DNA of 9,157 nt, taken from Candidatus Sulfopaludibacter sp. SbA3. GTDB lineage: Bacteria > Acidobacteriota > Terriglobia > 20CM-2-55-15. The translations under genes were made by a program, and so were the position numbers. The stretch is taken from positions 1 to 9,157 of the forward strand of contig CAMAWS010000096.1 of NCBI GenBank assembly GCA_945861845.1, given 5' to 3'. Below the pieces are notes generated by a model that ran no database searches, had not been told where the DNA came from, and saw nothing but the letters and a program-made list of their open reading frames with translations. Below, one piece after another: positions 1 through 6,996 of the stretch (its first letter is position 1; each line of letters starts with the position of its first letter).

Positions 1-1845
1 GAAGTAGGGCTCCCAGCGAATGCCATAATTCACAGTCACTCTCGGCGTTGCCCGCCACGTATCCTGCCCGTAGAGACCGATATACCACCGGTGCGTCAGC
101 AACAAGGCAGGTCCGGATTGCAGGAAGGTGTTTACCTTCCCCAACAGGAAATCCCCGAGCGCTGCGCCGGTCTGCTGCGCGGAGATGGTAAAGCTTCCGG
201 GCGAACGAACGTTGGATACGCCATTGGAATATCCGCGCGAGACGACGCCTCCGAAAGCCATCTGGTGGGATCCGCGAATAATGCTCAGGTCGTCGCTGAC
301 CTGAACGTTGTAATTATTGAATGTCGAATTGGTGCACGTGCCGCATCCAATACCAAATGCGCTTTGAACGCTCAAGACCATGTATTTCGGAAGGTAACTA
401 TACGTATTGATGCCGACCTCGCTGGGGGCAAAGATCGAGGCGCCAAGGCGCCCGACTTTTGTCAAAGCCCCAGCCGCGCGGAACGAGTTCACCGTGTTCG
501 GACCGAGCAGATACGTAGAGCCGAGGGTGAGGGCATGGGAAATGTTGCTGTAGCCCCTCTGATTCGAAGCCAGCAGATTCTTCGTTATCTCGTAAGGAAT
601 CTTGACGTCATACCATGTGGAAATGAATCGGCCGAAAATCGAATGCTTGTCGGTGGCCTGGTAGTCCATCCGGCTTACAACCTGCCCGTCATTGCGCGAG
701 TTGATGACGCCATACGAAATTTCACCGCAGGGATTGGCGGTTGTTGGAAGCTTGCCCACGATGTTGAGAGCCGCCCTGCTATAGAGCGCTGGATCGACGC
801 GGTTGTTGACGAATGGCGCTCTCAGCGGGACCTGGCGTCCGCCATTGCAGGCAGGGGAAGTGAACGCGGTGAAGTCGCCGGCCAGCATCGCCGCTGTCGG
901 AATAAAAGTTCTCGTGTCTGATGGATCCTCGCGAGTGGTCGTACCCTGGTAGCCGCCAAAGAAGAATAGCTTGTTCTTCATAATCGGCCCGCCGATCGTT
1001 CCACCAAACTGGTTTCGTTTCAGAGTGCTGCCCTTCGTGGCAAAATACTGGCGCGCATTGAACAAATCATTGCGGACGAACTCAAAGAGACCGCCGTGGA
1101 ATTCGTTCGTACCCGACTTGGTGACCGAGTTGACCCATGCGCCAGACTGTCCTCCATTCGATGCGGTAACGCCGCTGGTTTCCACCTTGAATTCCTGCAA
1201 CGCGTCCGGGAACGGGAATGGCTGACCCAGTCCGCTGTACTGATCGGTATGCGGAGCGCCATCGAGGTTGTATTGCACTCCGAAACCAAGGCCGCCGTTC
1301 ACGGAAATGAACCGGCCGGTGTCGAAATTCTGGGCAGCGGGTGTGCCCGACTGGACAGCTCCGGCAGTAAGCATGATCAGTTCAGTGACGTTACGGCCGT
1401 TGAGCGGCAACTCCAGGATTCGTTCGTTCTCGATGATCTGCGAAACGCCGACGCTGCGGGTTTCCACCATTGCTGAATTCGCCTGCACTTCAATTGTTTC
1501 GGAAACCTGGCCAACCTCCAGCACCGGATTGATTGCCGGGCTGCTGTTGACCTGCAAGGCGATTCCCGTCTGCACGAAAGTGCGAAATCCGGGCAGAGCC
1601 GCTTCGAGCCGATAGGGCCCTACCGGCAGGTTCGGTAGTGTGTAGGATCCGGTCTCATTGGTAATGGTCATCCGGCTGATGCCGGTGTCCGTTTGCGTCG
1701 CCGTGATCTCCACTCCAGGCAGTACCGCGGCGCTCTGGTCTCGAACCGTTCCGCTGATCTCAGCCGTTGCCTGCGCCCAGACCATATTGCAGCTCAGTAC
1801 AAGCGCCAGGAAAGCACTCGACAAATAAATCACGATGCGTCCCAT
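1..1845 (-). CDS. Oar-like TonB-dependent receptor, N-terminal part (partial)
   Basis: An outer-membrane receptor whose 3' end lies outside the window; 615 residues are present with no internal stop or frameshift. I translated it directly. The start ATG at 1845 has an AAGGAGG ribosome site at 1852-1858, 6 nt upstream. Residues 1-26 form a signal peptide ending in 'MVWAQA'. Residues about 28-110 fit a carboxypeptidase-regulatory-like beta-sandwich ('ISGTVRDQSAAVLPGVEI', 'LPVGPYRLEAALPGF'). Residues about 115-250 fit the TonB plug, with 'ELPLNGRN' at 145-152 and 'NSVTKSGTNEFHG' at 239-251. The rest has the alternating pattern of barrel strands. Family members are usually about 1,000 residues or more, so roughly the last 40% is missing. 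These receptors import substrates with TonB or act as adhesion/Oar-type proteins; the ligand here is unknown. It lies downstream of a catabolic cluster on the same strand, behind a large palindrome that may uncouple its expression. Confidence 0.93.
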   Translation of the reverse strand, partial: MGRIVIYLSSAFLALVLSCNMVWAQATAEISGTVRDQSAAVLPGVEITATQTDTGISRMTITNETGSYTLPNLPVGPYRLEAALPGFRTFVQTGIALQVNSSPAINPVLEVGQVSETIEVQANSAMVETRSVGVSQIIENERILELPLNGRNVTELIMLTAGAVQSGTPAAQNFDTGRFISVNGGLGFGVQYNLDGAPHTDQYSGLGQPFPFPDALQEFKVETSGVTASNGGQSGAWVNSVTKSGTNEFHGGLFEFVRNDLFNARQYFATKGSTLKRNQFGGTIGGPIMKNKLFFFGGYQGTTTREDPSDTRTFIPTAAMLAGDFTAFTSPACNGGRQVPLRAPFVNNRVDPALYSRAALNIVGKLPTTANPCGEISYGVINSRNDGQVVSRMDYQATDKHSIFGRFISTWYDVKIPYEITKNLLASNQRGYSNISHALTLGSTYLLGPNTVNSFRAAGALTKVGRLGASIFAPSEVGINTYSYLPKYMVLSVQSAFGIGCGTCTNSTFNNYNVQVSDDLSIIRGSHQMAFGGVVSRGYSNGVSNVRSPGSFTISAQQTGAALGDFLLGKVNTFLQSGPALLLTHRWYIGLYGQDTWRATPRVTVNYGIRWEPYF

Positions 1846-1897
1846 ATTCCCCCTCCTTCTTTGTTCTTATTTGGTAGCTATTCAGCTTCACACCAAT

Positions 1898-2016
1898 GAG
1901 AACTGAAAAATGATTAGTGATTAATGAGTATTGCGCCTGAGGGATTCAACCACTCTGCCATTTGCTGATTCGTCGAAAAGTATTAATCACTAATCACTAA
2001 TCATTTTTCAATTCTC
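1898..2016. repeat. Long imperfect palindrome with TGATTAG heptamers
   Basis: Left arm 1898-1925 (28 nt) and right arm 1982-2016 (35 nt) are inverted copies separated by 56 nt. The arms differ by one base (a G:U pair in RNA) and by one extra heptamer in the right arm, where TAATCAC-type units stand three in a row against two on the left. In RNA this would give a stem of about 28 bp with a 7-nt bulge. It fills most of the gap between the exported-protein gene (stop at 2044) and the TonB receptor start (1845). I see no transposase and no convincing target-site duplication. It could be a dispersed intergenic repeat or MITE-like element, or an RNA processing or attenuation structure. That the structure exists is certain; its function is not. 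Confidence 0.8.
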
Positions 2017-2043
2017 AGATGAATCTGCAACCCGCGGAATAGC

Positions 2044-2811
2044 TTATTTGTTTTGAACGCCACCCGCGGGATTTCGCACTCTGGCATTGAATGCATTTTC
2101 AACGGAAGGCGCGCAGATCTCTTCGCGAAGCCCGTACCAGCCATCGAATGTCAGTGAGGCCTTCGAGGCCATTCGGGAAACTTTCTTGTCGCTGACCCAC
2201 GGTGTCGTATAGATCTTGGGATCCGTCAGTTTCATGTTGAGTTCCACTGTGTCACCCACACGCCTGTATCGCTCTTCCAGCCGCATTTCAGTGCTGAACG
2301 GATTGCCGAACTGATCGAGCCAGGTCCTGTCGTCAAAACCTCCGGATTCCACGATCAGCGTGTCCCCTTCCCACCTGCCGACCGAATACCCATACCATCG
2401 GGAATCCGCGTCTTCAGGCAATTTTCGCCCGTCAGTCCATATGTCGCGCCATACATGCGCCCATTCAAAGAACTGCACAACCCGGTCCGGGAGGACGACG
2501 AATTCAAACGGTCTTGGAAAGAGAACCAGGCGGACCAGGCCGAGCGGATCGCAATTGCCCACAGGGTCGTTTCCCTGTGCCGGCGGAATGGCCCTGTCGC
2601 CATACGAAGGTTTGTTGGCATTGAATCTTGCCTGGCCTTCGCGCGTCATCGCCGGAGCCTTATTGGTCAGGGCCCGGCCGCCTCCGAACTGATTCCAGAC
2701 ACCATTGAGGCTGGCAGGACCGGACTGCTGTGCGGCCTGCGCAACGGTCACCACTGGGAAAACCAGGACAGCCATGACTGCAAGGATCAGACTCATATAA
2801 AGGTATCGCAT
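2044..2811 (-). CDS. Exported protein of unknown function, companion of DUF6152
   Basis: 255 residues, starting at the ATG at 2811, which has an AAGGAG site (2819-2824) at 7-nt spacing. A longer in-frame extension to 2970 has no ribosome site and would run into the upstream gene, so I reject it. Residues 1-26 are a hydrophobic signal peptide ending 'VTVAQA', so the product is probably periplasmic. The mature protein begins with a 'LNGVWNQFGGG' stretch and has a tryptophan-rich core at 115-170 ('FEWAHVWRDIWTDGR', 'WYGYSVGRWEGDTL', 'FDDRTWLDQFGNP'), followed by 'MRLEERYRR' and 'DPKIYTTPWVS'. Two cysteines, Cys87 and Cys233, could form a disulfide. I recognise the pattern as a family common in Acidobacteriota, often with a DUF6152 protein next to it, as here, 37 nt upstream. 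I know of no biochemical function. The fold may be lipocalin-like, but that is a guess. Confidence 0.88.
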   Translation of the reverse strand: MRYLYMSLILAVMAVLVFPVVTVAQAAQQSGPASLNGVWNQFGGGRALTNKAPAMTREGQARFNANKPSYGDRAIPPAQGNDPVGNCDPLGLVRLVLFPRPFEFVVLPDRVVQFFEWAHVWRDIWTDGRKLPEDADSRWYGYSVGRWEGDTLIVESGGFDDRTWLDQFGNPFSTEMRLEERYRRVGDTVELNMKLTDPKIYTTPWVSDKKVSRMASKASLTFDGWYGLREEICAPSVENAFNARVRNPAGGVQNK

Positions 2812-2848
2812 GAACAAGCTCCTTATCCGTTCCTTATGGGTGAACCCG

Positions 2849-3244
2849 CTAATCGTTTCTCTCTCTGGGCAATGGAGTGCCGTTGAGTGTGACGCCCTTC
2901 GATTGATCCACAACACCGACACTCGCGCCGGCTTTGGATGGGAAAACAGTGAGAACAACCTGATCGCCAACCTTGAATGTCCGCCTGCTCCACCCGGATC
3001 TGGCCAGAACGCCCGGACTGTTCAGTTCACCCGCCCATTTGACGACTTTGCCGCTCGCATCTTTAACGTCAAAATAGAGCTGGACGTGCGGATTGGACCA
3101 GGCGAATTCGGTTATCGTTCCCGACAATGTAATCGGTTTGTCGTGATCGTATGAAATGTTGGTGCCGTGATGTGCCAGCAAAGGACTGCAAAACATCATG
3201 ACGGCCACAAGCAGCCCCAGAGACACTGATCGATTAGTTTTCAT
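2849..3244 (-). CDS. DUF6152-like small exported protein
   Basis: 131 residues, starting at the ATG at 3244, which has GAGGAG (3252-3257) 7 nt upstream; a longer in-frame start at 3304 lacks such a site. Residues 1-24 form a signal peptide ('LGLLVAVMMFCSPLLA'), and predicted cleavage leaves a mature N-terminus of His-His-Gly. The body has 'LSGTITEFAWSNPHVQLYFDV' at 40-60, split here as GTITEF and NPHVQL elements, and 'WAGELNSPGVLARSGW' at 70-85. Both are hallmarks of the DUF6152 group as I know it. The family has no established activity. The size and repeated beta-strand pattern suggest a small periplasmic OB- or beta-barrel-like domain (inference). It lies 66 nt after the aldehyde dehydrogenase stop and 37 nt before the companion gene, so the two exported proteins probably share a transcript and may act together in the periplasm. 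Confidence 0.88.
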   Translation of the reverse strand: MKTNRSVSLGLLVAVMMFCSPLLAHHGTNISYDHDKPITLSGTITEFAWSNPHVQLYFDVKDASGKVVKWAGELNSPGVLARSGWSRRTFKVGDQVVLTVFPSKAGASVGVVDQSKGVTLNGTPLPRERND

Positions 3245-3274
3245 TCGACATCTCCTCAAGATTCCTTTGGCCAG

Positions 3275-3304
3275 AAAATACGCCGTGCTAATTCGTGGTA
3301 TCAA
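3275..3304 (-). promoter_or_regulatory. Candidate sigma70-type promoter for the DUF6152 pair
   Basis: On the minus strand, TTGATA (3304-3299) and TATTTT (3280-3275) are separated by 18 nt. They lie in the 66-nt gap between the aldehyde dehydrogenase stop and the DUF6152 start, so a transcript would begin roughly 25 nt before the start codon. The -35 matches consensus at 5 of 6 positions and the -10 at 4 of 6. Such matches arise by chance often, and read-through from the catabolic genes is equally possible. Confidence 0.3.
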
Positions 3305-3310
3305 CCTTCG

Positions 3311-4696
3311 TCACCCGATGCAGACTGTCTTAACATTAGCAAACGAACGGATGCCCTGCACCCAGAGTTCGCGGCCAAAACCCGAGGCCTTGATACCTCC
3401 AAATGGCATCCTGGGATCAGAGCGTGTCATCGAATTCACGAACACCATTCCCGACTCGATCTGCGAGGCCACGCGGTTGGCGCGATCCATATCCGTCGTC
3501 CAGAGCGACGATCCGAGACCGAAGCGGCTGTTGTTGGCCGCGGCTATTGCCTCCGCTTCATTCTTCACCCGGATGACAGCAGCAACCGGCCCAAATGTCT
3601 CTTCGTCGAAAGCCGCTACCCCGGGCTTTACTTCCGTCAACACCGTCGGCGGATAGAATGCCCCCGGCGAAGCCGGTAGCGTTCCACCCAGCAGGATTTT
3701 CGCTCCAGCATTTACCGAACGAACAACCTGGTCGTGCAATTCGTCACGCAGGTCCGGGCGAGCCATCGGCCCCACCTGCGTGTCCTTCTCAAGCGGATCG
3801 CCCGCCTTCAGGGCCTTGATATGGGCAGTTAATTTCTGGACAAACTCCTCATACACCGAGTCGACGACTATAAACCGCTTGGCTGCAATGCACGATTGGC
3901 CCGCGTTCTGGTTGCGGGCCCAGGCGCCCACTTTGGCAGCTTCTTCAATGTTCGCATCGTCGAGGACAATGAATGGATCAGAACCGCCGAGCTCGAGCAC
4001 GCAGGGTTTCAGCTCGGCGCCCGCAGCGGCAGTAACCGCACGCCCGGCGGGTTCCGATCCCGTAAGGGTTACGGCCGATATGGTGGGATGCCGGATTACA
4101 TTTGGAACCTGGCGGGCTGTAATCTTCAACGACCTGAAAACGTTCTTCGGCAGGCCGGCCCTGGTCAGGATGTCCTCGATCAAGATGGCGCATCCCATGA
4201 CATTCGATGCGTGCTTCAGCACCATGGCGTTGCCGGCCATGATGATGGGACCGACGCATCGCAGCACTTGCCAGAATGGAAAGTTCCACGGCATTACGGC
4301 CAGCACAGTGCCCAGCGGCTGATAGCGAACAAGGGCCTGCTCCATCTGCAGTTTTTCGTCAGCCAGGAAAGACACCGCGTGCTCGGCGTAGAATTCGCAA
4401 TTCGATGCGCACTTTTCAACTTCAGCGAGACCCTGCGTTATGGGCTTTCCCATTTCCAGCGCCATGGTCTTCGCAATTTCATCGGCCTCCTTCCGGAGTT
4501 GGGCGGCTATCGCCCGGAAGTGCCTGGATCTTTCGGGAAAAGGGACGCCCTGCCACTTCCGCTGGGCAATCCCGACGTCTGCAAGAATCGCTTCGACCTC
4601 GGCGTCCGAATGGCCCAGGTAAGTGGCAACTTCCTTTCCATTTGCCGGATTGATAATTACAAAAGACGAGGCCGTTTCTTTCTGGGCGACCGTCAT
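3311..4696 (-). CDS. NAD(P)-dependent aldehyde dehydrogenase, succinate-semialdehyde type
   Basis: 461 residues, the same size as E. coli Sad/YneI (about 462), which it resembles in motifs. It oxidises an aldehyde to its carboxylate in the cytoplasm through a cysteine thiohemiacetal and hydride transfer to NAD(P)+. Visible elements in order: Asn138 of 'PWNFPFWQ' (oxyanion site), Lys161 of 'MVLKHASN' (cofactor), 'TGSEPAGRAV' at 212-221 (nucleotide-binding loop), Glu235 of 'LELGGSDPF' (general base), Cys269 of 'NAGQSCIAAKRFIV' (nucleophile), and 'EETFGPVAAV' at 365-374. The active site looks intact. The start ATG overlaps the stop of the iron-containing dehydrogenase gene by one base (TAATG) and has GAGGAGG at 4704-4710, so the two are translationally coupled. 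The 'GQSCIAAKRFIV' stretch favours the succinate-semialdehyde group. The true substrate could also be lactaldehyde, sulfolactaldehyde or another short aldehyde made by the aldolase encoded upstream. Confidence 0.93.
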   Translation of the reverse strand: MTVAQKETASSFVIINPANGKEVATYLGHSDAEVEAILADVGIAQRKWQGVPFPERSRHFRAIAAQLRKEADEIAKTMALEMGKPITQGLAEVEKCASNCEFYAEHAVSFLADEKLQMEQALVRYQPLGTVLAVMPWNFPFWQVLRCVGPIIMAGNAMVLKHASNVMGCAILIEDILTRAGLPKNVFRSLKITARQVPNVIRHPTISAVTLTGSEPAGRAVTAAAGAELKPCVLELGGSDPFIVLDDANIEEAAKVGAWARNQNAGQSCIAAKRFIVVDSVYEEFVQKLTAHIKALKAGDPLEKDTQVGPMARPDLRDELHDQVVRSVNAGAKILLGGTLPASPGAFYPPTVLTEVKPGVAAFDEETFGPVAAVIRVKNEAEAIAAANNSRFGLGSSLWTTDMDRANRVASQIESGMVFVNSMTRSDPRMPFGGIKASGFGRELWVQGIRSFANVKTVCIG

Positions 4697-5919
4697 TAGT
4701 ATGCCTCCTCAAGGATATTTAACAGGGCTGCCTGATCGAACTCCACCGGGCTGTTGTCCAACAGCCGCTTGATGCCAGATGCGAGTTCCGCCATTTCATT
4801 CAGTTGTTCGCGCTTCATGCCAATCGCGTGAAGCCCGCGTGGGATCTGCACACTGTCCCCAAGGCGGGCTACCAACTCGGGCGCCTGTCGCGCAGCTTCA
4901 TCATCACCTGCCTGGTTCAGGCTCGAATCCAATGCGCGAGCAATGAAGGCCAGTTCCGGAATGCGCGATTTGAGTATTGCCTGCAGGACTGCCGGCATGA
5001 GGACCGCATTGCCGAGGCCATGCGAAGTGTGGGTCGCCTCGCCCACCGGATATTGCAGCGCATGAACGGCGGCAGTGCCGGCGTTTGAAAACGCCATTCC
5101 CGCGGATAAGCTTGCAAGCGCCATATCCTCCCTGGCTTCTTTGTTGCCCGGCTCGGAGACAGCTTTCGCCAGGGACCTGGCAATGAGTTGAATCGCCTGC
5201 TTCGCAAGACTGTCGGATATTGGATTCTTTCCCACAAAGATCGCCCGCGGCGAGCGGTCCGTGGGAATTCGCGCGCAAAAGGACTCGATAGCGTGGCTCA
5301 GCGCATCCATGCCCGAGTGGGCCGTAACGTGGGGCGGACAGGAAACAGTCAGTGACGGATCCACCAGTGCCCATTTCGGCGTGATGAGCCGGCTTGCGAT
5401 ACCAACCTTCATAAAGCGGTCCGGATCGGCGACGACCGCTACCGGGCTGACTTCCGAGCCTGTGCCCGACGTGGTAGGTATCCCGATCAGGTTCACCACG
5501 GGCCCGGGCACGGCATTCTCGCCGTAGTAGGTTTGCAGGGGCCCGGGATAGCGAAGCAGGATGGCGGCACATTTCCCGAGATCCATGTTGCTGCCACCGC
5601 CGACCCCGACGATCACGTCCGGTTTGAACTGGCGAGCGGCTTCCACAGCGTCGGAGATGGTCTTGATGTCGATTTCGGGGCGGCCTTCAGGAAAGACCAG
5701 GACTTCCGCGCCACCTTCTTTCAACAGGAACTCGACCCGCTCCGCAATGCCGCTCTTGATAATGTTTCGATCGGTGCAGATCAGCGCTCGCTTCCCAAGC
5801 TCCTGGCCAACATTGCGAAGTTCGTCCAACACGCCCCAACCAAAGAAGACACGGCCCGCCGTGGAAAAACCCCAATGGCGGTTACTTGCAGATCGTGGAA
5901 CGGAGCCGCTCTGCGTCAT
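4696..5919 (-). CDS. Iron-containing (group III) alcohol dehydrogenase
   Basis: 407 residues, matching the family's usual 380-410. It interconverts an alcohol and an aldehyde or ketone with NAD(P)H in the cytoplasm. The N-terminal Rossmann-like half carries 'GVGGGSNMDLGK' at 105-116 (dinucleotide binding), followed by 'GIPTTSGTGSEV' at 146-157. In the helical half the four expected metal ligands are present: Asp205 and His209 ('GMDALSHAIESF'), His286 ('AVHALQYPVG') and His300 ('THTSHGLGNAV'). By alignment to FucO, the additional conserved His267 is replaced by Tyr290, a variation known in other branches of the family. An in-frame extension to 5988 exists, but the ATG at 5919 has a strong GAGGAGG site 6 nt upstream, so I choose it. 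That start lies inside the preceding gene, giving a 38-nt overlap. The likely role is reducing or recycling the aldehyde from the aldolase step (inference). Confidence 0.92.
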   Translation of the reverse strand: MTQSGSVPRSASNRHWGFSTAGRVFFGWGVLDELRNVGQELGKRALICTDRNIIKSGIAERVEFLLKEGGAEVLVFPEGRPEIDIKTISDAVEAARQFKPDVIVGVGGGSNMDLGKCAAILLRYPGPLQTYYGENAVPGPVVNLIGIPTTSGTGSEVSPVAVVADPDRFMKVGIASRLITPKWALVDPSLTVSCPPHVTAHSGMDALSHAIESFCARIPTDRSPRAIFVGKNPISDSLAKQAIQLIARSLAKAVSEPGNKEAREDMALASLSAGMAFSNAGTAAVHALQYPVGEATHTSHGLGNAVLMPAVLQAILKSRIPELAFIARALDSSLNQAGDDEAARQAPELVARLGDSVQIPRGLHAIGMKREQLNEMAELASGIKRLLDNSPVEFDQAALLNILEEAY

Positions 5920-6910
5920 GCCATACCTCCTCGGGATGTGGAATCCCATTTGCCAGTCGTTCTTCTCGCAGCCTATTCTCCGGATCACCGGGAGCGGACA
6001 CCTGCTTAAAGCCCTTTCCGGGCTTCGACGCTCGTAATTCGTCCAAATAGCCCTTCACTCCTGCGACGAGCGTTTCACCGCCGGGGAATGCTTTCGGATC
6101 GAGAACGATGAATAAATCGCCAACCGTGCATCGATACTCGGTATCCAATGTGCCGAGAACGGCTCTCCCAATCTCTGTGCCGGGCAACAAACCCGCCAGC
6201 ATCGCTATCGAGATGCCGAGCCCGTATCCTTTTGGACCTCCTGCGGGAGTAAGCGAACCATGTAATGCAGCCTCCGGATCGGTCGTGGGATTTCCCTCTT
6301 TGTCGATCGCCCAACCTTCCGGAATCTTCTCGCCACGGTGCTTGAAGTCGATGATTTTTCCCATGGCACTGACTGAAGTAGCCATGTCCAGCAAGAATGG
6401 CCGTGGGCTGCTGGGAATTCCGATCGCGATGGGGTTCGTGCCAACCAAAGCTTCCGCTCCGCCAAAGGGGTGAACGAGCACCTCGGTGGTTGTGAAACCA
6501 ATACAGACCAGTCCTTCTAAAGCACGGCGCTCGGCATAATAGCCGACCATCCCAATATGAGCGGCGTTTCGAACGGTCAGCACGGCGACACCGTGCTTTC
6601 GCGCAGCTGGTGTCAGCTCTCTAAGGGAGGTCTCTGCGATGGCGGTACCAAACCCGTCCTTCCCGTCCACATTCAACACGGAATCCGTGGTCCAGGTACG
6701 TTCGGGTTTAACGTTGACCTTCAGTAACCCTTTCTGAATGCGCGTGACCATAACGGGAAGCCGTTGCACGCCATGGGAGTGAATCCCCCTCAAGTCCGCT
6801 TCCGTCCAAACATCCGCCTGAATGAAGCTTTCTTCCTCGCTCGCGCCCAAGCCACGAAGGACGGAAGTGATGAGTTCGATTTGTTGCTTCCTGGAAACCG
6901 TTACGGACAT
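5882..6910 (-). CDS. LDH2-family (malate/L-lactate-type) 2-hydroxyacid dehydrogenase
   Basis: 342 residues, within the usual 330-360 for the LDH2/MDG2 group, which includes sulfolactate, ureidoglycolate and diketogulonate oxidoreductases and differs from classical Rossmann-fold LDH. Motifs in order: 'DLRGIHSHGVQRLP' at 39-52 with the conserved SHG histidine, 'NAAHIGMVGYYAERRA' at 115-130, 'GTNPIAIGIPS' at 157-167, 'LLDMATSVSAMGKI' at 173-186, 'PEGWAIDKEGNPTTDP' at 197-212 and 'GGPKGYGLGISIAMLAG' at 224-240. The enzyme is expected to interconvert a 2-hydroxy and a 2-oxo acid with NAD(P)(H). I chose the ATG at 6910, just before 'SVTVSRKQQ'; its ribosome site (GGAAAGAG, 6920-6927) is weak and an in-frame extension to 7027 would cross the hairpin and the upstream gene's stop. 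The 3' end overlaps the Fe-ADH gene by 38 nt. The exact substrate is unresolved. Confidence 0.91.
   Translation of the reverse strand: MSVTVSRKQQIELITSVLRGLGASEEESFIQADVWTEADLRGIHSHGVQRLPVMVTRIQKGLLKVNVKPERTWTTDSVLNVDGKDGFGTAIAETSLRELTPAARKHGVAVLTVRNAAHIGMVGYYAERRALEGLVCIGFTTTEVLVHPFGGAEALVGTNPIAIGIPSSPRPFLLDMATSVSAMGKIIDFKHRGEKIPEGWAIDKEGNPTTDPEAALHGSLTPAGGPKGYGLGISIAMLAGLLPGTEIGRAVLGTLDTEYRCTVGDLFIVLDPKAFPGGETLVAGVKGYLDELRASKPGKGFKQVSAPGDPENRLREERLANGIPHPEEVWHDAERLRSTICK
5926..5932 (-). promoter_or_regulatory. Ribosome binding site fixing the Fe-ADH start
   Basis: A GAGGAGG motif on the minus strand, 6 nt before the ATG at 5919, lies wholly within the 3' coding region of the LDH2-family gene. 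It decides the start codon of the iron-containing dehydrogenase and shows that the 38-nt gene overlap is probably real and not an annotation error. Confidence 0.8.
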
Positions 6911-6953
6911 AACGATTGACTCTTTCCGAGTTTCTTCAAGGTTGTGGCATAAC

Positions 6954-6988
6954 GAAGACGGGAACTCCGGCAAGGAGTTCCCGTCTTC
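6954..6988 (-). terminator. Perfect 15-bp intercistronic hairpin
   Basis: GAAGACGGGAACTCC (6954-6968) and its exact complement (6974-6988) flank a 5-nt loop. The structure sits 8 nt downstream of the aldolase stop and 43 nt upstream of the LDH2-family start. It lacks the run of U expected after an intrinsic terminator on the minus strand (the following bases read GTTATGCC), so it may be a leaky terminator, an mRNA stabiliser of the aldolase message, or a processing site that sets unequal expression. The hairpin itself is certain; terminator activity is only a possibility. Confidence 0.5.
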
Positions 6989-6996
6989 TGGGCTAT

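Noticed and set aside
91..921. 276-residue open frame on the plus strand
   Set aside because: It is antisense to the TonB-dependent receptor, whose minus-strand frame is continuous and carries recognisable family motifs. The plus-strand protein has no recognisable motif and no ribosome site.
1926..1981. A complete tRNA gene in the palindrome centre
   Set aside because: Only the D-arm-like stretch resembles a tRNA; I find no acceptor stem, anticodon arm or T-arm around it.
2812..2970. N-terminal extension of the companion exported protein
   Set aside because: It would overlap the DUF6152 gene, has no ribosome site, and would bury an obvious signal peptide that starts at 2811.
3896..4699. 267-residue plus-strand open frame, with several others across 3595-4653
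   Set aside because: These are shadows of the aldehyde dehydrogenase gene, whose catalytic residues and length are fully accounted for on the minus strand.
4904..5572. 222-residue minus-strand open frame within the Fe-ADH gene
   Set aside because: It is an alternative frame of the Fe-ADH coding region with low-complexity Arg/Gly-rich content and no family motif.
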